From assembly GCA_003240625.1 (NCBI GenBank), contig QFMX01000002.1:124001-188000 (forward strand): a stretch of 64,000 bases of DNA, in the 5' to 3' direction. The DNA comes from Sphingomonas taxi. GTDB taxonomy: Bacteria; Pseudomonadota; Alphaproteobacteria; Sphingomonadales; Sphingomonadaceae. Shown one piece after another: positions 36,202 through 45,365 of the stretch. Each line of letters opens with the position of its first letter. The first letter of the stretch is position 1. Both the position numbers and the translations under genes were made by a program. The notes under the pieces were generated by a model, which was not told the DNA's origin, did not search any database, and worked only from the letters and a program-made list of their open reading frames with translations.

Positions 36202-36232
36202 TCTGAACACAGCGCGCCCGCCACGCGCTAAT
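36175..36232. repeat. tandem 30-bp duplication at the stop codon
   Basis: GAACACAGCGCGCCCGCCAC and the following CGCTAAT at 36175-36202 recur at 36205-36232, a period of 30 bp. The copy carries a second TAA in the same frame, so the encoded tail would be repeated on read-through. Confidence 0.9.
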
Positions 36233-36280
36233 TTTACGCGCGTCTTGGCGAACGATCGCGGCAACCCCATGTATAGACAC

Positions 36281-36940
36281 ATGAAAAAGCCGTTCCTCGC
36301 CACGCTCGCCGCTGTCGGTATCGCCGGTGCGTTCATGTCCACCGGCACCGCGCAGGGCGCCCGCGCCGTCGTCATCCCCGCCGTCAAGACCGACCTTCCC
36401 GCGACATCCGGTATCCAGACCGCGGTGCTCGCTGGCGGTTGCTTCTGGACAATGGAGGCGGTGTTCGAACATGTGAAGGGCGTGAAGGCGGTCACGACCG
36501 GCTATGCAGGCGGTACCAAGGCGACCGCGACCTACGATCAGGTGTCGGCCGAGACGACTCGTCATGCCGAGGCGATCAAGATTGCCTACGATCCCCGGAT
36601 CGTCAGCTACGGAACGTTGCTCCGCGTTTATTTCTCGATCGCGCATGATCCGACGACCTTGAACCGTCAGGGCCCGGACAGCGGCACCAGCTATCGCTCG
36701 GCGATCTTCCCGCAGTCGCCGGCACAGGCGCAGGTGGCGCGGGCGTACATCGCGCAACTCGGCGCGACGCGCGCGTTCTCCGGTCCGATCGTGACGAAGC
36801 TGGAGACGGGGACGTTCTATCCGGCCGAGGCGTATCACCAGAATTTCTACGACCGGAACCCGACGCATCCGTACATCGTGATGTGGGACAAGCCGAAGGT
36901 GGCGGCGTTCAGGGCTGCGTTTCCGACGATTTCGAACTGA
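36281..36940 (+). CDS. msrA: exported methionine sulfoxide reductase A
   Basis: A 219-residue MsrA that reduces methionine S-sulfoxide in proteins. The N-terminus KKPFLATLAAVGIAGAFMST looks like a signal peptide, so it probably acts in the periplasm. The catalytic Cys is C54 in AGGCFWTMEAVFE. GYAGG, RHAEAIKI(A)YDP and SGTSYRSAIFP follow, and PAEAYHQNFY is at the end. I start at the ATG 36281, which gives a normal signal peptide; the ATG at 36269 is in frame and possible. Neither has a clear ribosome binding site. Confidence 0.93.
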   Translation: MKKPFLATLAAVGIAGAFMSTGTAQGARAVVIPAVKTDLPATSGIQTAVLAGGCFWTMEAVFEHVKGVKAVTTGYAGGTKATATYDQVSAETTRHAEAIKIAYDPRIVSYGTLLRVYFSIAHDPTTLNRQGPDSGTSYRSAIFPQSPAQAQVARAYIAQLGATRAFSGPIVTKLETGTFYPAEAYHQNFYDRNPTHPYIVMWDKPKVAAFRAAFPTISN

Positions 36941-36959
36941 GGGCTTTACCTTAAGCTGC

Positions 36960-37067
36960 ACCACCCCGGCGAAGGCCGGGGCCCAGGTGGCAAGGTCGAG
37001 GTAACGGCGTGCAGTCCTTGACTAGCAGCCGTCCCCACCTGGGCCCCGGCCTTCGCCGGGGAGGTGA
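36960..37067. repeat. palindromic intergenic repeat, family B copy 2
   Basis: CACCCCGGCGAAGGCCGGGG is mirrored by GGCCCCGGCCTTCGCCGGGG, with CCCAGGTGG/CCACCTGGG inside. It is the same family as 31689-31797. It lies between msrA and the convergent pdeM and may act as a bidirectional terminator. Confidence 0.85.
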
Positions 37068-37087
37068 CTATTTGCTAGGGCTTTCCC

Positions 37088-37750
37088 TCAAGCAGCAACA
37101 GGAAACCGCAGCATCCGATCCGCCACCGGGACCATCGCCTCCGCACCAATCCCCACAGCCCGAACGATCTCCGGATGGTCCACATCCAGTCCCCCGGTCA
37201 GCGATCCGAACGCCGGCAAAATCACCTTCGTCGCGGTCGTTACGAAACAGCGCCGCGCCACCGATTTCCCCCGCACGCGCAGCCTCAGCTTGGGATGGAA
37301 ATGCCCAGACAGTTCCGGCCGCGTTTCCGCCCGGTCCGCCTCATGCCGCAGCACCAGCCCGTCGACGACCACCTCGTCCACGACATCTCCGCCACACCGA
37401 TCGAGGATCGCCGGGTCGTGATTGCCAGTGATCCACGTCCAGCGCGTGGTATCGGTCATCGCCCGCAGCATGTCCTGCGCCCGCTGCGGCAACCGAGCAC
37501 ACCCGTCGCTGTCATGGAAGCTATCGCCCAGGCACCAGACTTCGCGCGCACCCGTCGCCGTGACCAGCGCGGTGAGATCGGCCAAGGTCGCGATCGAATC
37601 ATAGGGCGGCAACATCTGCCCCCGACCCGCGAACCAGCTCGCCTTCTCGAAATGCAGGTCGGCGACCAGCAGGGCGCGCCGCTCCGGCCAGAACAGTGCG
37701 CCTTGTGGCAACGCCAGAAGCGCATGTCCGCCGAACGAAAAGGGAACCAT
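37088..37750 (-). CDS. pdeM: ligase-associated DNA-damage-response phosphoesterase
   Basis: A 220-residue calcineurin-like metallophosphoesterase. The metal-binding motifs appear in order: D31xH33 in LLVADLHFEK, GDSFHD, GNHDP and SGHFHPKLRLR. This matches the ligase-associated phosphoesterase family, whose genes usually stand beside an Lhr-type helicase, an MBL exonuclease and an ATP-dependent ligase. In this window those partners lie at 42850, 46361 and 56338. The ATG 37750 was chosen because MVPFSFGGHALLALPQGALF begins the family fold. Divergent from kup. Confidence 0.9.
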   Translation of the reverse strand: MVPFSFGGHALLALPQGALFWPERRALLVADLHFEKASWFAGRGQMLPPYDSIATLADLTALVTATGAREVWCLGDSFHDSDGCARLPQRAQDMLRAMTDTTRWTWITGNHDPAILDRCGGDVVDEVVVDGLVLRHEADRAETRPELSGHFHPKLRLRVRGKSVARRCFVTTATKVILPAFGSLTGGLDVDHPEIVRAVGIGAEAMVPVADRMLRFPVAA

Positions 37751-37874
37751 TTGCTCGCCATGCAGCCCCCGCCGCGGCGAATCAAGCCGGCATGCGCCAC
37801 GACGGGCAGGACTTGCGCATGTCGGCAATCGGCGTAAAGCGCGCCGTCCCTTCATGAGGAGCGCTTTTCGCGCC

Positions 37875-39881
37875 ATGTCGTCCGAAGCCGGAACACCGCA
37901 AACTGCCGCAGTCCATCAACCGCCCGCCGGCGGCGTGGCGGTGCAGGTCTGCGCGCCCGCCGATATGTCGGCGGCGCATCTGCATCCGCATCCGGCGCTG
38001 GCCGCGCTGACGGTCGGCGCGATCGGCGTGGTGTTCGGCGATATCGGGACCAGTCCGCTCTACGCGTTCCGGGAGGCGCTCGGCCAGTCGTCCGCGGGCG
38101 GCATCGATCCGAGCGAAATCCTCGGCGTACTCAGCCTAGCGCTCTGGTCGCTGTTCCTCGTCGTCACCGTCAAATACGTCATCTTCCTGATGCGCGCGGA
38201 CAACCAGGGCGAGGGCGGCGTACTGGCGCTGGCCGCGCTCGCCCGTCGCGCGCTCGGCATGCGGTCGAAGGTGGCGATCGTGCTCGGCGCAGCGGGGGCG
38301 TCGCTGTTCTACGGCGATGCGATCATCACGCCGGCGCTGTCGGTGCTGTCGGCGATGGAGGGGCTGCGGACGATCCCGAGCGCGGCGCACATCTTCAACG
38401 AAGGCGTCGTCCGCATGCTGACGATCGGCATCCTGATCGCGCTGTTCATGATCCAGGCGCGCGGGACGGCGCAGGTGTCGAAGCTGTTCGGCCCGGTCTG
38501 CATCGTCTGGTTCGTCGCGATCGGTGTGCTCGGCATCTGGCATATCGCCGACGAACCCTCGATCGTCCGCGTGTTCCTGCCGACCTATGGCGTCTCGTTC
38601 CTCGCGACGCACGGCGTCACCGGTCTGTTCGTGCTCGGCGCGGTGTTCCTGACCGTCACCGGGGCGGAGGCACTGACCGCGGACATGGGCCATTTCGGCA
38701 AGCTGCCGATCCGGATCGGCTGGTTCTTCCTCGTCTTCCCGGCGCTCGCGCTCAACTATCTGGGGCAGGGCGCGTTCGCACTCGCCAGCCTCGAGGACGC
38801 GGCGGCGCGCGGCATTCCGTTCGTCAACCAGGACTGGTTCTTCCTGATGGCGCCCGAATCGCTGCGCCCGGCGCTGATCATTCTCGCCGGCTTTGCGACG
38901 GTGATCGCCAGCCAGGCAGTCATCACCGGCGCGTTCTCGCTGACGCAGCAGGCGATCCAACTCGGCCTGCTCCCGCGGCTGCGCATCCGCCAGACCTCGG
39001 CGGTATTCGCCGGCCAGATATATCTCCCCGCGATCAACTGGCTGTTGCTGATCGGCGTGCTGGTGCTGGTGATTCAGTTCAAGACGTCGTCGGCAATGGC
39101 GGCGGCGTACGGCATCGCGGTGACCGGCACGATGGTCGTCACCACCTTGCTCGCCTATATCGTCGTCCGCCATCGCTGGAACTGGTCGCGCCCGCTGGCG
39201 CTCGCGGCGATCCTGCCGTTCCTGACGCTCGACCTGATCTTCTTCGGTGCGAACGTCCTCCGCGTGATCGAGGGCGGCTGGGTGCCGCTGGTCATCGCCG
39301 CGTCGATCGGGCTGATCATCTTCACCTGGGTGCGCGGCAAGAAGATCGTCAGCGCGTTCGAGAAGCGCCAGAGCATCCCGCTCAGCGACCTCGCCGCCGC
39401 GCTGGAGAAGCGCCCGCCCGAGCGCGTGTCGGGGACCGCGGTGTTCCTGACCGCCAACCCGCATGCGACGCCCGGTGCGCTGCTGCACAATCTGAAGCAC
39501 AACAAGGTGCTCCACGAGCGCAACCTGATCTGTAGCATCCGAACGGCGGACCGGCCGTTCGTGGAGGAATCTCAGCGCGCGAAGGTCGAGCGCGTGGACG
39601 AGAATTTCTCGATCGTCGTGCTGACCTACGGTTTCATGGAGTCCCCGGACGTGCCGCGTGACCTAGGCGTCGGCAACAAGACCGAGCAGCTTGGGCTGGA
39701 CCCGATGCGGACGTCGTTCTTCATCGGCCGTAATACGCTCAAGCCCGATGCGGAGAAGGGCATGCCGCCGTGGCAGGACCGGATCTTCATGTTCCTCCAA
39801 CGCAACGCAAGCGATCCGACCGACTTCCTGAAGATTCCGCCCGGCAAGGTGCTCGAGCTGGGCGAACAGGTCACGGTGTAA
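37875..39881 (+). CDS. kup: potassium uptake protein Kup
   Basis: A 668-residue K+/H+ symporter. The family signature IGVVFGDIGTSPLYAFREAL is near residues 50-70. Twelve helices follow to about 450, with DNQGEGGVLAL, GDAIITPALSVLSA and GTMVVTT. The C-terminal cytoplasmic domain has RTADRPFV and TSFFIGRNTL. I start at ATG 37875 (AGGAG 12 nt upstream); the ATG at 37854 is an alternative. It diverges from pdeM. Confidence 0.95.
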   Translation: MSSEAGTPQTAAVHQPPAGGVAVQVCAPADMSAAHLHPHPALAALTVGAIGVVFGDIGTSPLYAFREALGQSSAGGIDPSEILGVLSLALWSLFLVVTVKYVIFLMRADNQGEGGVLALAALARRALGMRSKVAIVLGAAGASLFYGDAIITPALSVLSAMEGLRTIPSAAHIFNEGVVRMLTIGILIALFMIQARGTAQVSKLFGPVCIVWFVAIGVLGIWHIADEPSIVRVFLPTYGVSFLATHGVTGLFVLGAVFLTVTGAEALTADMGHFGKLPIRIGWFFLVFPALALNYLGQGAFALASLEDAAARGIPFVNQDWFFLMAPESLRPALIILAGFATVIASQAVITGAFSLTQQAIQLGLLPRLRIRQTSAVFAGQIYLPAINWLLLIGVLVLVIQFKTSSAMAAAYGIAVTGTMVVTTLLAYIVVRHRWNWSRPLALAAILPFLTLDLIFFGANVLRVIEGGWVPLVIAASIGLIIFTWVRGKKIVSAFEKRQSIPLSDLAAALEKRPPERVSGTAVFLTANPHATPGALLHNLKHNKVLHERNLICSIRTADRPFVEESQRAKVERVDENFSIVVLTYGFMESPDVPRDLGVGNKTEQLGLDPMRTSFFIGRNTLKPDAEKGMPPWQDRIFMFLQRNASDPTDFLKIPPGKVLELGEQVTV

Positions 39882-39888
39882 CGCCAGC

Positions 39889-40033
39889 TCCCTCTCCCCT
39901 TTGGGGAGAGGGAAGGGGCCCGCGGCACTTGCCGTGGGAAGGGAGAGGGGTGTTGGGACACGCCGTCCCGAGCCTCACGCCCCTCTCCCTTCCGTCGCCT
40001 GCGGCTCCTCCCTCCCTCTCCCCGGAGGGGAGA
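39889..40033. repeat. palindromic intergenic repeat, distant family A copy
   Basis: CTCCCTCTCCCCTTTGGGGA opens the element and CCCTCTCCCCGGAGGGGAGA closes it, with GCGGCACTTGCCGTGGGAAG inside. It resembles the family A plan but with different sequence. It lies between the convergent kup and peptidase genes. Confidence 0.75.
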
Positions 40034-40046
40034 GGGACACGAGACA

Positions 40047-41444
40047 TTACCCCGCAAACGCCTTCACCAGATCGAACAGATAATCGCGGCCGTCATACAG
40101 CGACGTGACCCGGATACGTTCGTTGAGGCCGTGAATGCCGCCCATGTCCTTGTCGATGAACACGCCCGGCACGCCGTATACCGGGATCCCGATCGCCTCG
40201 AAGAAGATCCCATCGGTCGCCCCGGTCGACATCATCGGCAGGATCGGGATGCCGGGGAAATGCTTGGCCGCAACCTTGGTCACCGGCGCCATGATCTTCG
40301 GATCGAGCGTCGGCGGGATCGCGGTCGGCCGCACCGGCTGGTTCGCCGTCACCGTCACCTTCGCCCCCGCCAGCTCCTTCAGCTTGGCGAGCGTGCCCTC
40401 CACCGTCTCGCCCGGAAAGATCCGGCAGTTGATGTTCGCCGTCGCACGCTGCGGCAACGCGTTCTCGGCATGACCGGCGTTCAGCAACGTCGCCACGCAC
40501 GTCGTCCGCAAGGTCGAATGCATCGCCTTGTCGCGGCTGACGATCGCATCCGCCGCCTTGTCCTCGGGATTGGCGAGCAACCGCGTGATCGCACTGCCCA
40601 TCTCGCCCGGCATCGCCTTCGCGCTCGCCGCGAAGAATGCCTTGGTCGTGTCGGTGAACTTCACGGGGAACTCGTAGCCCTGGACGGCCTTCACCGCATC
40701 GGCGAGTTCGTAGATCGCGTTCTCGGGCGTCGGCTGCGAGCTGTGCCCGCCGGGGTTGGTGGCCAGGAACGTATAGTTCTGCGCCGCCTTCTCGCCGACC
40801 TGGATCGCGAGCAACTGGCGCTTGCCGGTATCGTCGAGCCGCCCGCCGCCGCCCTCGTTCAGCGCGAACTCGGCCGCAATCAGATCGGGCTTCGCCTTCG
40901 CCAGATACTGCGCGCCGTTCCACGCGAAGGTCGTCTCCTCGCCACAGGTCAGCGCGAGCTTGATCGTCCGCCTAGGCGTGTACCCGCCGATCTTGAAGCG
41001 GATCATCGCGTCGGACCAGATCGCCGCCTGCGCCTTGTCGTCGACGGTGCCGCGCGCGTAATAATAGCCGCCTTCCTCGATCAGCTTGAACGGATCGCGC
41101 ACCCAATCCTCGTGCTTGGCCTCGACCACGTCGAGATGCGCGAGCAGCAGCATCGGCTTGAGCGACGCGTCCGAGCCTTTCAGCACCGCGACCAGCCCGC
41201 CGTCCTTCGGATGCTCGGGCACCGAGAAATAGGTGATGTCCGCGTCCGCATAGCCCGCCGTCTTCAGCCGCGCGCCGATCTGTGCCGCGGCCTGCGTGCA
41301 ACTGCCCGCGGACAGCGTCGTGTTGGTCTCGACCAACTCCTTGTAGAGGCCGAGGAACGCCTTCTGGTCGGGTCGCGACTGCGCCTGTGCCGAGACGGGC
41401 GCAGCAAGAATCGCCGCCGTAAGTAGCCAATCAGTCGCGCGCAT
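40047..41444 (-). CDS. M20-family exported metallopeptidase
   Basis: A 465-residue protein with a signal peptide (LLTAAILAAPVSAQAQ). The di-zinc site has LLLAHLDVVEAK, then YYYARGTVDDKAQAA (bridging Asp), LTCGEETTFAWNG with catalytic Glu, ALNEGGGG, and a dimerisation lid (NPGGHSSQPTPENAIYEL). STGATDGIFFEA and GVFIDKDMGGIHGLNER carry the last ligands. It is likely to be a periplasmic dipeptidase or carboxypeptidase. GGGGA lies before the ATG 41444, so the extended 818-codon frame is rejected. Confidence 0.94.
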   Translation of the reverse strand: MRATDWLLTAAILAAPVSAQAQSRPDQKAFLGLYKELVETNTTLSAGSCTQAAAQIGARLKTAGYADADITYFSVPEHPKDGGLVAVLKGSDASLKPMLLLAHLDVVEAKHEDWVRDPFKLIEEGGYYYARGTVDDKAQAAIWSDAMIRFKIGGYTPRRTIKLALTCGEETTFAWNGAQYLAKAKPDLIAAEFALNEGGGGRLDDTGKRQLLAIQVGEKAAQNYTFLATNPGGHSSQPTPENAIYELADAVKAVQGYEFPVKFTDTTKAFFAASAKAMPGEMGSAITRLLANPEDKAADAIVSRDKAMHSTLRTTCVATLLNAGHAENALPQRATANINCRIFPGETVEGTLAKLKELAGAKVTVTANQPVRPTAIPPTLDPKIMAPVTKVAAKHFPGIPILPMMSTGATDGIFFEAIGIPVYGVPGVFIDKDMGGIHGLNERIRVTSLYDGRDYLFDLVKAFAG

Positions 41445-41530
41445 CGTCGTCCCCTTTTTCGTTTCGATCGGGAGAGTTGCAGCCAACGCGCGCCGACGCA
41501 ACCTCGACGCCGCGGCTATCAGCGCCGCTC

Positions 41531-42496
41531 TCAACGCCGGCGTGTTCCGCGGGGCAAGGCGAGCCGCACCTCGCGGTTGGCGAAGTCGATGTCGACGCGG
41601 CGGAACAGTTTCAGCACGTCCATCCCGAGCAGCATCGCCGGTCGCTCGGACAAGCCGAACTGGCGGAACGGTGGCGCGTCGATCGCGGTGAATGCGACGG
41701 GCAGGTCGCCGAGCGTCAGGTTGCCGATCGAGACCCGGTCGATCGTGGTGTAGTCGGCGACCACGGTTTCGCCGGTGACGCCGGTCAGCGATACCGGTTG
41801 CGAGCGCGCCGCGCTGCCGAGCTTGCGCGTGACCCGTCGGCGGAGCGCGCCATTGGCCATGCTGACCGATGTGCCGGTGTCGAGGATCACGCGGATGCGG
41901 ATGCCGTTGCAATAGGCGTCGGTGACGACGAGTTGCCCGAACAGGCTCCGCGCTCTGATCACGATCTCGTCGGGACCTGTGCGTTCGCGGTGCTGTCGTC
42001 TGCGCGAGGGGATGACGGTCATCGTCTTGGTGTCGAAGTCGATCGTCACTGCGTGATCCTGCAACGTGTCGATCCCGAGCAGTCCGCGCGCGCCGAGGTT
42101 GATCGCGCTGATCGCGGGCGCCTCGATCGGGGCGCTGCCGATCACGCTGACCTTCAGCGAGGGGATGACGACGGTGCCGATGCTGTCCGACCCGGTCATG
42201 CCGGTGACGCGCACGGTCCGGCCGGGAGCGAGGCCGAGCGCGGCGGCAAGTTCGCGCGAGATGACGGTACGCTGCGCGCCGGTGTCGACGACGAAGGGGA
42301 AGGGGCCGGCGCCGGCGATCGTCACGGGGACCGTCATGCGGGTTTCGTCTTCGCCGAACAGGAGCGTGGCGGGGTCGGGTTCTGCTGCGGATGCTGCACT
42401 CGGAGAGGGTGCAGCATATTGTTGCGGCGGGACGGCGTCCTGGGCGCTGGCCTGGGCGGAAATGACTAGCAATAGAGGGGCTAGCCACCTGTGCAT
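41531..42496 (-). CDS. exported tandem retropepsin-like aspartic protease
   Basis: A 321-residue protein with a signal peptide (LAPLLLVISAQASAQD). It carries two aspartic-protease repeats: D71 in FVVDTGAQRTVIS and D206 in VILDTGTSVSMANG. Each is followed by an ARGLLGID- or AMLLGMD-type second element. The two halves could form a pseudodimer in one chain, unlike single-domain retropepsin-like proteins. Such proteins are common but little studied in alphaproteobacteria; the target is unknown. Start at ATG 42496 to give the signal peptide. Confidence 0.87.
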   Translation of the reverse strand: MHRWLAPLLLVISAQASAQDAVPPQQYAAPSPSAASAAEPDPATLLFGEDETRMTVPVTIAGAGPFPFVVDTGAQRTVISRELAAALGLAPGRTVRVTGMTGSDSIGTVVIPSLKVSVIGSAPIEAPAISAINLGARGLLGIDTLQDHAVTIDFDTKTMTVIPSRRRQHRERTGPDEIVIRARSLFGQLVVTDAYCNGIRIRVILDTGTSVSMANGALRRRVTRKLGSAARSQPVSLTGVTGETVVADYTTIDRVSIGNLTLGDLPVAFTAIDAPPFRQFGLSERPAMLLGMDVLKLFRRVDIDFANREVRLALPRGTRRR

Positions 42497-42585
42497 GCTG
42501 CAAATGCTGCGCTCATTCCACGGTGTGCGCAACTACCGTTGTTAGCGGCGGACGGCCCCGAATATCATGACGGTTATCGTAAGTT

Positions 42586-42643
42586 TGTTTCCCCGCGAAG
42601 GCGGGGATCCAGACTGGGCTCCCGCCTTCGCGGGAGAACAGGG
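42586..42643. repeat. palindromic intergenic repeat, family C copy
   Basis: TTGTTTCCCCGCGAAGGCGG is mirrored by CTCCCGCCTTCGCGGGAGAA, with ATCCAGACTGGG in the middle. A very similar element lies at 55282-55340. Confidence 0.85.
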
Positions 42644-42711
42644 CCGCGGCGGTTATTACGAGCTTGCCACTGTTCGTTTGGTGTTTGCCGGGCAGGAGCT
42701 GAGCCATTCTG

Positions 42712-42841
42712 AAATCCTCCCCCGCAAGGGGGAGGTGGCGCCTTAGGCGACGGAGGGGGAGGACCACGCAACAGGGGTTTGCCCTTACCTCCCCCTCCGT
42801 CTGGCAAGTGCCAGCCACCTCCCCCTGGCGGGGGAGGATCG
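42712..42841. repeat. palindromic intergenic repeat, family A copy 2
   Basis: ATCCTCCCCCGCAAGGGGGA opens the element and CTCCCCCTGGCGGGGGAGGA closes it. The inner arm TCTGGCAAGTGCCAGCC is the same as in the copy at 35712 but inverted in place. Together with the family C element it fills most of the 353-bp gap 42497-42849; I see no gene there. Confidence 0.85.
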
Positions 42842-42849
42842 AACCCGAC

Positions 42850-45282
42850 TCAATCAGGCCGCATCGCGTCCGCGATCATCGCCTCCGCCTCGATCAGCAG
42901 CGCATCGTCCGAACTGTTCGTCGCCACCTTCTCGCGCCCGATCAGCGTCAGCACCGGTACCGCGAGCGGCGTGACCCGCTCCAGATCGACATGCACCATC
43001 GTCGCCGCCGCGCGGTCTAGCAGCGACGCCAGCCGCCCCACATCCGTCATCCGCGCCCGCGCGTCCGCCCAGGCGGCCTCCAGCAACAGATGCGTCGGCT
43101 CGTATTTCCGCAGCACGTCGTAGATCAGGTCGGTCGAGAACGTCACCTGCTTGCCGGTCTTGCGCTTGCCCGGATGCTGGCGCTCGACCAGCCCGCCGAT
43201 CACCGCCACCTCGCGGAAGGCGCGCTTCAACAGGTGCGATTGTTGCACCCACTCGACGAACTCGTGTTCGAGGATATCCGCGGAGAACAACGCCGCGGGA
43301 TCGGTGATCTTCTCCAACCCGTACACCGCCAGCGCATAGTCATTGGCGACGAACCCGAGCGGTTTCAGCCCCTGCGTCTCCATCCGTCGCGTGATCAGCA
43401 TGCCGAGCGACTGGTGCGCGTTCCATCCCTCGAAGCTGTACGCGACCATGTAATGCCGTCCCTCGCGCGGGAACGTCTCGACCAGCAATTGCCCCGGCTC
43501 GGGCATCACCGATCGATACGCCTGCATCTCCAGCCATTCGCGCACGTCGTCGGGGAAGCGCGCCCAGTCGCCCGGCTGCGCGAGGAACCCGCGGACGCGG
43601 TCCGCAAGGTTGGTCGACAGCGGCATCCGGCTGCCCCCATAGGTCGGGATCCGCGCAGGCTTCGACGTCGCGCGCACCACCAGATCCTCGAGGTCGATCT
43701 TCATGACCTCCAGGCTGAGCCCGGCGAAGAAGAACGTGTCGCCGTGGCTCAGCTGCGCCGCGAACGCCTCTTCGACCCGGCCCAGCACGCGGCCATTGCC
43801 GAACCGCACGTTGAGCATCGTCGCCTCGACGATGATCCCTGCGTTCAGCCGGTGCTGGCCGATGAATTTGGGGTGGCTGACCCGCCACGTCCCGTCCGCG
43901 TCCTTGGTCAGCCGCTTGAACCGGTCATAGGCCTTCAGCGAATAGCCGCCGTCGCTGATGAAATGCAGCACGCGCTCGAACGTCTCGGTCGGCAGCGCGG
44001 AATAGGGCAGCGCGGAGCGGATCTCGTCGAGCAGGTCCGCCTCGCGGAACGGCGCCGCGCACGCGCACGCCATCACATGCTGCGCGAGCACGTCGAGCGC
44101 CCCGACGCGAAAAATGTCCGCATCGAGTTCGCCCGCCTCGACCGCGTCGAGCGCCGCGCGTGCCTCGAGATATTCGAACCGGTTGCCCGGCACGACGATC
44201 GCCTGCGATGATTCGTCGAGCCGGTGGTTGGCGCGACCGATCCGCTGCAACAGCCGCGACGATCCCTTCGGCGCGCCCATCTGGATCACGCAATCGACAT
44301 TGCCCCAGTCGACGCCCAGATCGAGGCTGGACGTCGCGACCAGCGCGCGCAATTTCCCCTCGGCCATCGCGTTCTCGACCTTCCGCCGCGCTTCCTTAGC
44401 GAGGCTGCCGTGGTGGACGCCGATCGGGAGATTGCCCGCATTCACCTTCCACAGATCCTGGAAGATGAGCTCCGCCAAACTGCGCGTGTTGCAGAACACG
44501 ATCGAGGTCTCGTGCGCCTCGATCTCCGCCATCACCTGCGCGGCGGCATAGCGGCCCGAATGCCCCGACCACGGCACACGGCCTTCGGGGAGCAGGATCG
44601 CGATGTTGGGATCCGCGCCGGGCTCGCCGCGGACCATCGCGACCTGGTCGATATCGCCGTCGGGCGCGAGCCACGCGCGATAGCCGTCCGCATCCGCGAC
44701 CGTCGCCGACAGTGCGACGCGGCGCATCCCCGGCGAAATCGTCTGCAACCGGGCCATGCACAGCGACAACAGGTCGCCGCGCTTGCCGGTCGCGAACGCG
44801 TGGACCTCGTCGACGACGATCGTGCGAAGGTTTTCGAACATCGTGATGCTGTCCGGATAGCTCAGCAGCAGCGACAGCGATTCGGGCGTCGTCAACAGGA
44901 TCTGCGGCGGCTTGATCCTTTGCCGCGCTTTACGATCCGAGGGGGTGTCGCCGGTACGTGTTTCGACGCGGATATCCACGCCCATCTCGTCGATCGGTGT
45001 CAGCAAATTGCGCTGCACGTCGACCGCGAGCGCCTTCAGCGGCGAGACGTAAAGCGTGTGGAGACCCGTCGTCGGCGCCTCGATCAGTTCGGCGAGCGTT
45101 GGCAGGAACCCGGCAAGCGTCTTGCCCGCGCCGGTCGCCGCCACGAGCAGCGCATGATGCCCCGCGCGCCCTTCCGCCAGCATCTCGCGCTGATGCCGCC
45201 GCGGCCGCCAACCGCGCGACGCGAACCAGTTTTCCAAGGGAAGGGGAAGGTCGCTCACGGCCTGTTCACGCATCGTCGTCAT
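42850..45282 (-). CDS. ligase-associated Lhr-type DEXH helicase
   Basis: About 810 residues. Superfamily 2 helicase motifs: Walker A in VAATGAGKTLAGF, TPESLSLLL, DEVH in VVDEVHAFATGKRGD, SAT in ALSATVADADGY, then RIGRANHR as motif VI. The C-terminal half is the Lhr core winged-helix and DUF-type region (LSHGDTFFFAGLSLEVMKI). Length is near 810, as in the ligase-associated form; full Lhr is longer. It would unwind DNA or RNA-DNA hybrids 3' to 5' in repair. Start set at the ATG 45282; 45273 is an alternative. Divergent from the gene at 45366. Confidence 0.94.
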   Translation of the reverse strand: MTTMREQAVSDLPLPLENWFASRGWRPRRHQREMLAEGRAGHHALLVAATGAGKTLAGFLPTLAELIEAPTTGLHTLYVSPLKALAVDVQRNLLTPIDEMGVDIRVETRTGDTPSDRKARQRIKPPQILLTTPESLSLLLSYPDSITMFENLRTIVVDEVHAFATGKRGDLLSLCMARLQTISPGMRRVALSATVADADGYRAWLAPDGDIDQVAMVRGEPGADPNIAILLPEGRVPWSGHSGRYAAAQVMAEIEAHETSIVFCNTRSLAELIFQDLWKVNAGNLPIGVHHGSLAKEARRKVENAMAEGKLRALVATSSLDLGVDWGNVDCVIQMGAPKGSSRLLQRIGRANHRLDESSQAIVVPGNRFEYLEARAALDAVEAGELDADIFRVGALDVLAQHVMACACAAPFREADLLDEIRSALPYSALPTETFERVLHFISDGGYSLKAYDRFKRLTKDADGTWRVSHPKFIGQHRLNAGIIVEATMLNVRFGNGRVLGRVEEAFAAQLSHGDTFFFAGLSLEVMKIDLEDLVVRATSKPARIPTYGGSRMPLSTNLADRVRGFLAQPGDWARFPDDVREWLEMQAYRSVMPEPGQLLVETFPREGRHYMVAYSFEGWNAHQSLGMLITRRMETQGLKPLGFVANDYALAVYGLEKITDPAALFSADILEHEFVEWVQQSHLLKRAFREVAVIGGLVERQHPGKRKTGKQVTFSTDLIYDVLRKYEPTHLLLEAAWADARARMTDVGRLASLLDRAAATMVHVDLERVTPLAVPVLTLIGREKVATNSSDDALLIEAEAMIADAMRPD

Positions 45283-45365
45283 ATGGGGGCATCGCGCCGC
45301 ACCGCTATGGACCGCGTGCGGAACGACCGCCACTTTGGCTAAAGCTCTGTTGTGAAAGACGATCG

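Noticed and set aside
36113..36280. Upstream extension of msrA
   Set aside because: It is read through the 30-bp duplication and overlaps the small membrane protein in another frame; the signal peptide starts at 36281.
38136..39515. 459-codon open frame on the minus strand
   Set aside because: Antisense to kup; low-complexity Arg/Glu/Asp-rich translation.
41445..42503. N-terminal extension of the M20 peptidase to 818 codons
   Set aside because: The extension lies across the retropepsin-like gene in another frame and encodes Arg/His-rich sequence; signal peptide and ribosome binding site fix the start at 41444.
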